In this document: piece after piece, positions 12,201 through 16,425 of the stretch | Numbering within the stretch: the first letter of the stretch is position 1 | How the letters are laid out: each line of letters begins with the position of its first letter | From: a virus | Length of the DNA: 21,710 bases | IMG/VR virus record: IMGVR_UViG_3300020472_000196 | Location: 1-21,710 of that record | Direction: 5' to 3' (one strand) | Translations under genes and position numbers: made by a program | The notes under the pieces: model-generated | What the model saw: only the letters and a program-made list of their open reading frames with translations | What the model was told of the DNA's origin: nothing | Databases searched by the model: none

Positions 12201-13665
12201 TCCAGTAGAAAGTACTTCTGATTGGTCATCTATTAAAGATGATGTACGTGTTCATTCTTATTGGCAAGATCCACTAACATTAAACTTAGGTAAGAGAACA
12301 ATTGTTCGTGCTGCTGTTACTGCACATGGTACTTATGATTGGAGTATTCCAGTTAACGGTCTACCAGCATCTAATGGTGCATTTGAAGTTGGTGATCTAC
12401 TCATAGTAGGATCTCCTAGTGACATATCAACAAGTCCAGCTCCAGGTTTACATGAGATATTAATAATTCGTGAAATTGATGAGACTGTTGGAGCAGAAGT
12501 TCTTGTTTGTGATGGTGCTCAAGAAGGTTCAACTGCTGCTCAAGCTGGTGATTACTCAGTTAATGATGTCATAGTAGCACTTAGGAAACATCCTGAGAGT
12601 TCAAGACTTATTGACTTAGAACCAAGAACAAGAACAACAACAAACGATTATCTCTCAGTTATTCTTGATACAGGATATATTGTTCAGAGTACGATTGATT
12701 ATATTCAGTACATAAGATTTGAAAATATTTCTACTGGTACTAACACATGGTTTAAGGTTAACTCCAACATGGAGGGTACTGTTCATAAACCAAATGGAAT
12801 GAGGGAGAATCCTACATTTGGAACCCTTGGGTATGGTACTGGTGGAATAGAAATGGGTGGTGATTTGACCATGATTGGTGGTGATGTCAGAATCTATGAT
12901 TCTGTGAATAAATCACTACTGTTGAAGTTTGGTAATGATAAAGGTCATGCTGAACATTTGGGTACTCTTCAAATAGATGCTGGAATTATTGCTAAGGGTG
13001 ACTTCTACATGTATCCAAGTGATTGTCCAGAGCATGTATTCCAGACACCACAATTATGCACAACAACATTTAGTATTGACAATGATGGTGATGTTACTGT
13101 CGGTAAGACACTTGAAGTAGTTGGATTGCCAGCCGTAACCCCTTCTAGTGGAGTTGAGGTATTTAAGGTTGGTAATCTTGGTACTTCTGGAGTCAATTCA
13201 TTAAGTGTTAAACATACAGGTGAGATTGCTGCTTTTGGTGTAGATCCTTTCTGGACTAAATCAGGTGGTATTCATACAAGATATGTTTCTAGTGGATCAG
13301 ATGCTGCTGATAAGACACTTATACCAAATATAATATACCTTACAAATACTACTTCTACCAGTACTCTAGTTTTAACATTACCACAGTCTCCTGATACGGG
13401 TGATATTGTAAAAATTGTTGATGTTAGTGGTAATTTAGATTATCAGACCAGTTTAGTTATTCGTGCTCCAGGAACAGGTGTTAATGTTCAGGGTGATAGC
13501 ACAGGAACTACTCTTGGTGGATTGGGTACTGCATATCCTTCTGGTGAATTGGTTGTTCAAACACCTAATGCTGGATTTGCATTAATATATCTGGGATCTG
13601 TAGCATCTAATGGTCAAGTGGGAATCCCAACAACAGATCAAGGTTGGTGGTTACTGGAGGTTTAA
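1..13665 (+). CDS. Giant modular virion structural (tail/fibre-like) protein, 5'-partial
   Basis: The frame is open from base 1, so the first in-frame ATG (103) is internal and the true start lies outside the window. At least 4554 residues are visible. By in-window codon number the modules are: 1-80, beta-helix-like end (block 'SITNSNSNFGNTSLHAIG'); 190-510, helical repeats A and B; 543-1607, split repeat C carrying a beta-repeat array; 1629-1871, repeats D and E; 1884-2028, four 36-residue repeats; about 2130-3000, a conserved central region ending in 'NHTFEYLGFGPGNYST'; 3000-4410, a shaft of fibre-like beta segments such as 'FEVDSVTGEVTIGN'; 4420-4554, a C-terminal cap ending in 'GWWLLEV'. 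No enzyme motif, signal peptide or membrane segment is apparent. Large proteins with these blocks occur in T4-like cyanophages, where some annotations use the label vrlC. A role in the tail or baseplate and host contact is inferred from family resemblance and from the collar genes downstream. The exact virion position is unknown. Confidence 0.9.
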   Translation, partial: AFWKDDWRNFHVRASDDSFIQCVSIFAVGFADHFLMESGGDMSITNSNSNFGNTSLHAIGHKGFAFNQDKGGYVTDIVPPETVVETSGNTKKNAYYTLDVQASNDPDNHTKIYIGDDLAYDPAKRPAASIDGYRIGAKKDDKINVKLTPRAAGMGNEFQSTLTPSGFKVFSAAPDVLNPTGVTVNNADLDAANRIEANKDFIAYEAYGYITSKYPALLVNENITITKCRRDIGYLVDAAVQDLRLGGNINTIQAAESYFVATELSYINHELSETLEGYDYARDLAIAAARNFKYLRTNSNTTQGSSIVNVGDTSGIVQGMTVLDYEPSSFTNGELNLTPTRPASPAIPSNTFVKRVIDASSIEIGQKATYSEYKVVSDRHGDAANLIEANKTFIAEEAHARILLDYPGYTYYTGTNVATGNPYTTAEAKAKCIDDIELALNKVAKDTAFGGNAETWDAAYYYDSGAVLDLANKKDETLTALNYAKDMAVQVMRKEDVFVFGTHGLTQVKTTSQLANPIATKDGHALDPITSEVGDVVSDKGGDAQKLIAANKNLIAHEAVERMVLQSSTATFTPGNGTTYDASTGNLTIASVGHGLTGASTITATSAAYDPTTGVLTLTKNSHGMANGEKIQIADESIWFKCTMDNKTSVKKYPRATDPVSGKWLTISNVQTSTFDVNVGKSLFVNFTPTAADYNPTTGLMTLTIGNHGLSAGTAIKLLPESLKFSCGFNGATGTSAEKSYPRATGADSATYDKAINIESVTSNTITIQVLPNTPSTNTDPHTFVSALTGAVISGGNYTHEIDQVASGGIKRANDIVRIDYDALTFTCGMDNDATEHKYPRISDPAASSILPISDTTNDTFVVNVGKTLSSTYDVSDASYNQTTGDLVLTINDHNLVKGSSIRLADGSLSFKCAKDAYGTPHSYPRATDPAYQTGLEITDVGSSYHSATDGSYDPGTGILNLTVAGHGFSNGNRVRISDHSLTFTCGMDGNATEHSYPRASDDASGKWLEISDVDNDSFSVNVGAAGVTQEFTPGTLSTYDPVSGDLVLDIGSHTLATGEGVVIDDNALSFTCTMDGNDSTKTYPRPLLDQAASRTLPITSKTDSTITVNVGGAGTDKYFQPTAAIYDQKTGDMTVTIGQHGLRAGSNITLKDNSLKFTCDRDNHQTTHSYPRVGTDPKAGKSIDIDEVGYITKTATNAVYTPTNGLIVITSSGHGFVNGDYVQIADDSLTFSCDLGTGDKTYPRAGFDYPSGRWLVVTNATNDTFSINVGTSSNSSVHSFEGAANNGIRKQDGTIKFNVGQTNITNYTPGNATEYNPTTGDLVLDIGTHSLQTGSRIKIADGAIRFTCTEGAGEHAYPRATDPASGKSLNITATTSTTVTVNVLDTIPSTNVTVHTFVTNSGVVNSITAGDDYEHTFVPGPENVDAVEYKPQSIHTFVTAVPNSVKQLPLSTHQFVRGSSNGVEKQSGTITINVGVAASGADQFEHQFNSAGTLAGAVIAGGNYTHTWISAVDNSVHKVFSVGGSNSYHNQDCVDDVNDLLDAIGHNVAYGGNDKTWDAAYSYKTGAHVAGEETETNVVFEYAKEMASQVIRRQKVLCIGSHGYSQDYNPDGPITADIADPPVDRFGDARNLLESNKAFIAKEAYERMILNNAGFLPPTGNKQDCIDDIADFVTEIAYNVGFGGNDRTWDMANLYVTGAHVAGEEEQTLAAFKDATEIMVQVMRQEKVLTIGSHGLTQTYDPTISTQADAPLDNRVADAKNLIISNKNFVAEIALGRMTAQYPSYTYQVGYSSADCLDDLKDVVEVVAHNMAHGGNDRVWDAANMYVAGAHASGSENETIYSFNQVRDLIREVMTNVDVTVGSYTSLTQVKDTSITNGVADGRCDSAKSSVTSLVQILTNTIGSPSSLANVVRTQSVTRCEQVRSSINTLSGIVTNAISNPGSLAAITRTRSVGLCEDVRATVDTLFDIVKNTVTSPSSLESVHRTLSNGPCQTVAGSATTLFSIITSTISNNGYLNGIERNSTPKGLAFGPSVNADASTTNSYLFFSMDSGVYTSEHSPDSDSSFSSTAPNNQDQGYPKCATQATAIRQYFANISTIIQTGLDTVPRNEPSSASSDLSSRATIWNLDDPNTAGSNPHNLETGTPIRLVPRPRKDVNGNIIDVDKRFVRLPNGFSPNTKYYVIAPGRNTQPEQYKNTGFTSTDQTKIMLANSKENAAAGIYIHSAEVEGIHPDIAIDLYQFVLDDKYDVHAYNCTVQSTPSGAIRTDVPHIFDVPTANTSGHEVFFKKNEGGELPIVGTSFQQDTDVSFGSRLREDQSFWARYVDKNTFTIHKTKDDAQNNTSVITFNTAGQKGFSVFCNKRESCMRFDPTYANPNTNPQIYGKWYLQVKNESQNPSNANYTYSILTRLHEAAYNDLSGIEKTNDSWFERIKDERDADDRIYRLRYVVPQYLKSVRDPLNGFTIKIRKDTTRKLLPQKILLLPVVTNADPKAVFYNPAQPSEKIGATRAELEAINGHDKSLEYDPFRKPQSSSGPQVFAKTIRTNHGLIDFTIQSGRYVNLPSSGGGIDALELTVMDPGITSTIGLLNEKLTTVKIDVPQGGNFVASASVSNDSNKIEWAGNCSGSGYIHAALNVPGTDTWHLILKGIVRSNVSDTEALYYDSNENTRFTQVQKDANGVIIDSVFADLLSDRDFGKSLETKDLIDKHLPQYYYKQKGAKVYTLTPGDVVTAQNNNTDYYIASVEDVGELDDNFYIFDVQEVQRRIFDQQDGIYYLTAVRGNISPMPTGAGNLGNFRNFKFSQPISKLYPLNYKNDPLWFKQLDTAAIDPPRTYSAADNYIHGLVTVNDFKGSMTKESVFDILETAAFEGKTYTGDNAIQSQDGNATSGSEDRLIPIAGDSTVASDQRLYIELRRPSIARAGNHTFEYLGFGPGNYSTGLPQRQEVVLEPIQDFYAQSKKEDGGLVFYTGLNSNGDLYIGNRKIDAITGEEEFLESAQLVDSDDDNEDIGSLVTTFDTPVTFNEYITVNGGDNQDKTSTFNSPVTINVLGRIREPSLKIISGVDPNQGDDASLASQNQYLNQDTFGHIVLAKNRIAASVFQFNPRGSSGAAQGYKIQNHVVGNLGSNIAPNQSTPISAGGSAIDPSQFVQYGNAGAPLAGDMLLKGNDVNRSGSLGWIYANSFAEVATSQIKRLIFDGTSVVTIEWEGTLENIDLGVTSGSQLKITGFSDSALNGTWTVIPNGFIATAQTCQFSIIENRANVSNDNPRDWNQNSEPNAQLFLANSSWKEFSVLGAETIRTKTDHQGDYRLGVNTIARSNHDAYLTGFVSDATDPRANLDVVGSAFISGKSLVTYDADDIAVNTNAYNSEELLADRTWVDEDNAFVVGGDSREGVDPLNLDANANPIPYQDNEATLRVATTNGGRVGVNVTNQELDRALVVDGTSRFTNDAKFQQDIEVDGGNGAGTAEIRTGITTGTFEFVMDNTFTGTTTGGSNGLKIGGSAQNIEIGDQQSNVQTWLVGNASTDSTFHVGFTDNGNGSEVSKLHIGGAYTSNESNSYVEVGTKSFIANGDVWIGGAPSSRNKRGETDTVNLYTGAGTVDFFSNSGGPSTIKFATNASDLSIAGQGGTTTINNKLQVNASAKFLSDIWLCGGTSSFEFTGDREQMGSTSPTNGHSAGTASPFSDVNPDKNIDILNVIVKLSTEEGYNRVDTDGSRDWGGAADQAALSGTGYSFPALTGDHYYLPLKNEPVKVNGDPYFVNGDYLIIDTGITAGTYPEVVQIVELTRTNAAPYIVKVVRQPFGTFTGTHAAHPDTTDIFRVNVQFDSTWTTQPLDNTGPQDAVYLAEFGGSLTTNDYIIAGRSDTTSDGINDTGEVIGIAAILGQQNQVLKVTNCQDPDKTMFEVDSVTGEVTIGNPDIPGSSVNINTTIKLKGGCGTIKSEIITATATSGSSYLTGISAADIAKVEVGDVVRVDTSMISALTEIATNYVTEVTPNGSNSTIKLRDELSGGYTLTSVQWFITQNETLTLTNGKEQQNFNVDSCTGIVKIGNHIRRVDAQEFYPASRTPVESTSDWSSIKDDVRVHSYWQDPLTLNLGKRTIVRAAVTAHGTYDWSIPVNGLPASNGAFEVGDLLIVGSPSDISTSPAPGLHEILIIREIDETVGAEVLVCDGAQEGSTAAQAGDYSVNDVIVALRKHPESSRLIDLEPRTRTTTNDYLSVILDTGYIVQSTIDYIQYIRFENISTGTNTWFKVNSNMEGTVHKPNGMRENPTFGTLGYGTGGIEMGGDLTMIGGDVRIYDSVNKSLLLKFGNDKGHAEHLGTLQIDAGIIAKGDFYMYPSDCPEHVFQTPQLCTTTFSIDNDGDVTVGKTLEVVGLPAVTPSSGVEVFKVGNLGTSGVNSLSVKHTGEIAAFGVDPFWTKSGGIHTRYVSSGSDAADKTLIPNIIYLTNTTSTSTLVLTLPQSPDTGDIVKIVDVSGNLDYQTSLVIRAPGTGVNVQGDSTGTTLGGLGTAYPSGELVVQTPNAGFALIYLGSVASNGQVGIPTTDQGWWLLEV
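568..891 (+). repeat. Helical repeat copy A (giant protein)
   Basis: First, most divergent copy of a 110-130 residue repeat. It opens with 'DAANRIEANKDFIAYEA', has the conserved Cys codon at 682 ('KCRRDI') and continues through 'LRLGGNINT' and 'YARDLAIAAARNF'. The opening Asp codon and the Cys are 114 bases apart, as in copy E. It lacks the TWDAA motif of later copies. Predicted mainly helical from its pattern of Ala, Leu, Glu and Lys. Confidence 0.7.
1144..1521 (+). repeat. Helical repeat copy B (giant protein)
   Basis: Copy B opens with 'DAANLIEANKTFIAEEAHAR', has its Cys codon at 1294 ('KCIDDI'), then 'AFGGNAETWDAAYYY', 'YAKDMAVQVMRKEDV' and closes with 'GTHGLTQ'. The Asp-to-Cys distance is 150 bases, about 12 residues longer than in copies A, D and E, from an extended loop rich in Thr and Ala. 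Confidence 0.85.
1825..4150 (+). repeat. Array of nine beta repeats with FxC and YPR motifs (giant protein)
   Basis: Each unit follows the pattern Tyr-x-Pro/Gln-x-Thr/Ser-Gly, a beta strand, 'HGL' or similar, Gly, 'IxIxDxSLxFxC', a loop, 'YPRxxDP', and usually a closing 'TFxVNVG'. Units start at 1825, 2080, about 2431 (lacks the first half), 2638, 2857, 3118, 3379, 3601 and 3946. Spacing is often about 220 or 261 bases. A further degenerate first half begins near 1738. All nine units keep the Cys and the Tyr-Pro-Arg. Likely small beta domains strung along a fibre and exposed on the virion; binding function is unknown. Confidence 0.85.
4180..4560 (+). repeat. His-Thr-Phe modules at about 60-base period (giant protein)
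   Basis: Short modules headed by His-[Thr/Gln]-[Phe/Trp] recur, with His codons at 4186, 4246, 4306, 4360, 4459 and 4519. Most intervals are 54 or 60 bases (18-20 residues). Typical text is 'HTFVTAVPNSVKQ' and 'GGNYTHTWISAVDNSV'. Related modules lie inside the beta array at 2344-2430 ('HTFVSALTGAVISGGNYTH') and near 3835. These are probably beta hairpins stacked along a fibre; the fold is inference. Confidence 0.7.
4885..5217 (+). repeat. Helical repeat copy D (giant protein)
   Basis: Canonical compact copy: 'DARNLLESNKAFIAKEAYER', Cys codon at 4996 ('DCIDDI'), 'GGNDRTWDMANLY', 'GAHVAGEEEQT', 'MVQVMRQEKV', 'GSHGLTQ'. Its Asp start is 390 bases before that of copy E, and the two are tandem neighbours. 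Confidence 0.88.
5275..5610 (+). repeat. Helical repeat copy E (giant protein)
   Basis: Last copy: 'DAKNLIISNKNFVAEIALGR', Cys codon at 5389 ('DCLDDL'), 'GGNDRVWDAANMY', 'GAHASGSENET', 'IREVMTNVDV', 'SYTSLTQ'. The Gly-Ser-His of copies C and D is replaced by Gly-Ser-Tyr near the end. It passes directly into the 36-residue repeat block. Confidence 0.85.
5650..6084 (+). repeat. Four tandem 36-residue repeats, exact 108-base period (giant protein)
   Basis: Conserved Cys codons occur at 5653, 5761, 5869 and 5977, each exactly 108 bases apart. The unit reads approximately Cys-x-x-Val-x(5)-Thr/Ser-Leu-x-x-Ile-Val-x-x-x-Ile-x-x-Pro-x-Ser-Leu-x-x-Val-x-Arg-Thr. Examples are 'RCEQVRSSINTLSGIVTNAI' and 'LCEDVRATVDTLFDIVKNTV'. 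Predicted as a helical hairpin per unit. The fourth copy is the most degraded ('PCQTVAGSATTLFSIITSTI'). Confidence 0.85.
6400..9000 (+). other. Conserved central region of the giant protein
   Basis: A non-repetitive stretch of about 860 residues with more charged and aromatic residues than its flanks. It opens with an 'HNLETGTPIRLVPRP' strand-loop like those in the beta array. It includes 'LRYVVPQYLKSVRDPLNGF' and closes with 'NHTFEYLGFGPGNYST' (8767-8814) and 'GLVFYTGLNSNGDLYIGN'. I recognise the last block as recurring in tail proteins of marine T4-like phages, but cannot assign a biochemical role. Nothing catalytic is visible. Confidence 0.6.
9001..13230 (+). other. Fibre-like shaft of the giant protein
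   Basis: Long low-complexity beta-rich region with repeated strand-turn text: 'TFNSPVTINVLG', 'TNGGRVGVNVTNQ', 'RFTNDAKFQQDIEV', 'TTTINNKLQVNASAKFLSDI', 'FEVDSVTGEVTIGN', 'FNVDSCTGIVKIGN', 'FSIDNDGDVTVGKTLEV'. Such segments are typical of trimeric phage fibre shafts. Two apparently globular inserts interrupt it, about 11040-11700 and about 12180-12700. There is no S74 peptidase domain at the end. Confidence 0.6.
13260..13662 (+). other. C-terminal cap domain of the giant protein
   Basis: The last 135 residues read as a compact beta domain: 'LVLTLPQSPDTGDIVKIVDV', 'LVIRAPGTGVNVQGD', 'FALIYLG' and terminal 'GWWLLEV'. The pattern Pro-x-x-Gly-Asp-x-Val-x-Ile-x-Asp, then an apolar strand, then Gly-Trp-Trp at the end is common at C-termini of phage tail and fibre proteins. 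It suggests an intact 3' end rather than a truncation. Confidence 0.6.
13656..13660 (+). promoter_or_regulatory. Ribosome binding site for the first collar gene
   Basis: GGAGG lies inside the last codons of the giant gene, 8 bases before the ATG at 13669. It supports that start and suggests coupled translation. Confidence 0.85.
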
Positions 13666-13668
13666 TCA

Positions 13669-15027
13669 ATGGCATTTTACAATAGGATAAAAGCATCCAA
13701 GAATGTACCAATTGGTACAATAATTCCTTGGACTGGAGGCAGTGGATCTTCAAGATCAGGAACTGCTGAAGCAATACCTCATGGATATAAAATTTGCAAC
13801 TCCCAACAAACTGGGTTGAGAGCAGTTGATTATCCTATGTTGGCATTAATCATTGGTAATACCTATGGTCCATTTCCCCAAACAGCATCAGGTCTTGAAA
13901 ATGGTATAAATCATGGGATAGTTAATCAATATCCTTTTAATGGTGATCCTCAGATTGGACATGTTGATGTTTTTAATTTACCAGATTTAAACCAGAGAGC
14001 ATTGGTTGATATTGAGGCTAGTAGAATTGCTCCAAATGATTTTGCTGTTATTGGTCAATATGTGAGTAAGAATGGTATTGAAGGTAGTCAGCCAGCTGAT
14101 GGAGTTGAATCAATGGTATCAATTACATTTGATGTTGAACCATCAAGTACATTATCTGGAAAGATAGAAGGACAGAGTATTACTTCTCCTTCTTATTATG
14201 ATGTTATCTATTCAATTCCTAGGAAATTGGGAGTGGATCATAATCCTGCTCATATTCATAGACCTATTAATGATAATACATTTAATGAAATTAATACGGC
14301 TATTCCTACTGGTACTAATGTAATGACTTTCATGCCAGGAACTGCTCTTGTACCTTCTGCTCCAGGTGGTTTTTATCATTCTATTACTCCTGTAGGTGCA
14401 TTTAATCAAGATGATCCATCAGATAGTACTTTACCTAGTGGTGGTAAAGCACAAATTACTTGGTATGATCCTGATAATGAGAGTCATGTCTTAACTACCA
14501 CATTTAAAAATATTACTGCTAATAATAGTGTGATACCTATACCTAAAGTAAGACAGATTCCATCAATGATGAAGACTGAGTATGGGTATGAGGATGGTGG
14601 ATCAACAACAGGTGGTCCTACTGCTGTAGCAGATATTCAACAAGCAGCAGATACTGGTCCAGTACCACCACCAGCACAATATAATGGTGCAAGAAATTAT
14701 TATCATAGTGATGACATTGATACTAATCGTGGTGGTGGTCAGGGATTGCCAACTGATACAAGTACATATGATCCTATGACTTATAAGACCTATCCAACAA
14801 CACTTAATCATGAGGCAGAGGAATGGGCTTCTTCTTTATTAAGAGGACATAATCATGATCCATATACTATTGAAATGGTTAGAGGTGTTAGACTTAGAGA
14901 TACTATACTAATTAATAATGTTAATACAGGTAGTGCTGCTCCTTTAGATGTTGATGATGCTCTAAATATTACTATGAACATCAATACACCATCATTAACT
15001 ACCATATACATTATGAGGGTATTCTAA
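13669..15027 (+). CDS. Tail collar domain protein (short-tail-fibre-like), 452 aa
   Basis: Probable receptor-contacting tail protein with an N-terminal phage tail collar domain. Visible pieces are 'GTIIPW' (residues 16-21), 'PHGYKICNS' (37-45), 'YPMLALIIGNTYG' (55-67) and 'FNLPDLNQRALVDIE' (102-116). Downstream are two His-x-His motifs: His-Ile-His at 195-197 (after His191) and His-Asn-His at 394-396 in 'GHNHDPYTIEM'. In T4 gp12 and gp37, His-x-His motifs bind zinc or iron at the trimer axis, so a metal-stabilised trimer is a reasonable inference. The middle is Thr/Asn/Pro-rich beta sequence. The start is fixed by a strong Shine-Dalgarno and lies 3 bases after the giant gene's stop. The gene abuts the next collar gene. 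Product class is fairly sure; exact virion position is not. Confidence 0.85.
   Translation: MAFYNRIKASKNVPIGTIIPWTGGSGSSRSGTAEAIPHGYKICNSQQTGLRAVDYPMLALIIGNTYGPFPQTASGLENGINHGIVNQYPFNGDPQIGHVDVFNLPDLNQRALVDIEASRIAPNDFAVIGQYVSKNGIEGSQPADGVESMVSITFDVEPSSTLSGKIEGQSITSPSYYDVIYSIPRKLGVDHNPAHIHRPINDNTFNEINTAIPTGTNVMTFMPGTALVPSAPGGFYHSITPVGAFNQDDPSDSTLPSGGKAQITWYDPDNESHVLTTTFKNITANNSVIPIPKVRQIPSMMKTEYGYEDGGSTTGGPTAVADIQQAADTGPVPPPAQYNGARNYYHSDDIDTNRGGGQGLPTDTSTYDPMTYKTYPTTLNHEAEEWASSLLRGHNHDPYTIEMVRGVRLRDTILINNVNTGSAAPLDVDDALNITMNINTPSLTTIYIMRVF
15015..15019 (+). promoter_or_regulatory. Ribosome binding site for the second collar gene
   Basis: GAGGG within the last codons of the preceding gene, 8 bases before the ATG at 15028, which directly follows the TAA. 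Confidence 0.75.
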
Positions 15028-16425
15028 ATGGCAGTGTTCTACACTAGAGAGAAAGCAAAGTTGGGTACTTTAACAGGTACTATCATTCATTTTTCCCAAC
15101 AATTACAAGAGGATAATGATCCTATCTTTTTTAAAGAAGAGTTACCAGCTGGTTATCTTCGGTGTGATGGAAAGGTGCTTGATAAAAATATATACCCTGC
15201 ACTCGCTGCTATACTAGGTACAGGGACAGGTTGTAAATTTAGGAAAGATGCTCAGGTATTGACTGACGATCAATTTCAATTACCAGACTTTAGACAGAAG
15301 CACATTAGATCAACATCTTCTTCTGATGTTGGTAGATATAATGATGTGTTTGTTACTAGAGATGATGGTGTTGTTATTGATAAAGCAGGTGTTGGTATGG
15401 ATGTAGTTCAAATTGCTCCTTCACCATTTGAAGTATCATTTGAGGGTAAATTCTTCTTACCATCACAGACTGTATCTCTTTCTGGTCAACCATCATTTAC
15501 TAGAAGTACTGGTAATGTTGTTTCTAGTGCAGAAGTATTACAGAATATGATACAACCACATGCTCACCACTCAACTACTTACAGAGCAAGACAATTACCT
15601 GCTGCTGGTCATACTCGTGCTGCTGTTCAAAATAATAGTACAATGACAACAAGTTCACTTGATGTTTGTCGTTGGTGGGCTCATACAAGACAGGATTTAG
15701 CATATTGGTATGCCTCAAATAAGGCAGGTGATGCAACTAGACCAACAACAGATGGTAATGCAATTGATTCTTGGTGGTATGGTGACTATGATGCTGGTGG
15801 AATATGTAAGACTGGTTGTGATATGTTTAGAGATTTGGAAATGTTTATATGGCCAGATTGTACTCATACATCAGCACTTTTTTCAAATAGTGAGTATCCA
15901 ATTCCAACAACAACAAATAGTTTAACAACTCAGTTTTATTTTGGATCTCATAATGATGGTAGTTGTAACCACGATACACCATCAGGACATCCATATGGTG
16001 CTCTCTTTGGTGAAATATATTATGCAGGTAAATATTTCCAAAGATGTGTCCCTGCTCTTGGTAATGTCGGTAGTGTAAATGGTAAATATCCAAATAATCC
16101 TTGGGCTTTTGGTGCAAACACTGAGAACTGGTCTCTTACTGGTACTCCATTTGCTCAACTTGGTTATTTTGATGGTTTCCAAGAACAATCTGCTGCTGTT
16201 AGTAATATAACAACAAGAGTTGGATTAACAGGAGATACAGGAGAACATGTTCATCAAATGCCTTTTGAAGTTGAACCGCATACATATGAAATAGTAACTA
16301 GTCCAGTTGATATTACTGCTAATAATACTATTACATCTCGTATTAATATCACAGTAAATCCAAGTCATAAGGCAGATGAGTTCATCCAACCTTATGTTAT
16401 CTGCGAATATCTAATTAAGTACTAA
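15028..16425 (+). CDS. Tail collar domain protein, 465 aa
   Basis: Second consecutive collar-type protein, clearly divergent from the first. The collar pieces are 'GTIIHF' (17-22), 'LPAGYLRCDGKVLDKNIYPA' (39-58) leading into 'LAAILG', and 'FQLPDFRQKHI' (83-93). A His-Ala-His-His motif lies at 178-181 and His-Val-His at 407-409 in 'GEHVHQMPFEVEPH', matching the two-motif layout of its neighbours. The middle is unusually rich in Trp, Tyr, Cys and His, e.g. 'CRWWAHTRQDLAYWYAS' and 'DSWWYGDYDAGGICKTGCDM', which would suit a carbohydrate-facing surface. The gene starts immediately after the previous stop and its own stop overlaps the next start as TAATG. Role inferred: adhesin or short tail fibre of the baseplate. 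Receptor unknown. Confidence 0.85.
   Translation: MAVFYTREKAKLGTLTGTIIHFSQQLQEDNDPIFFKEELPAGYLRCDGKVLDKNIYPALAAILGTGTGCKFRKDAQVLTDDQFQLPDFRQKHIRSTSSSDVGRYNDVFVTRDDGVVIDKAGVGMDVVQIAPSPFEVSFEGKFFLPSQTVSLSGQPSFTRSTGNVVSSAEVLQNMIQPHAHHSTTYRARQLPAAGHTRAAVQNNSTMTTSSLDVCRWWAHTRQDLAYWYASNKAGDATRPTTDGNAIDSWWYGDYDAGGICKTGCDMFRDLEMFIWPDCTHTSALFSNSEYPIPTTTNSLTTQFYFGSHNDGSCNHDTPSGHPYGALFGEIYYAGKYFQRCVPALGNVGSVNGKYPNNPWAFGANTENWSLTGTPFAQLGYFDGFQEQSAAVSNITTRVGLTGDTGEHVHQMPFEVEPHTYEIVTSPVDITANNTITSRINITVNPSHKADEFIQPYVICEYLIKY

Noticed and set aside
13260-13665. Self-cleaving S74 peptidase (intramolecular chaperone) at the end of the giant protein
   Set aside because: The expected Ser-Asp/Lys and long helical tail pattern is absent. 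The end is a short beta domain finishing in Gly-Trp-Trp.
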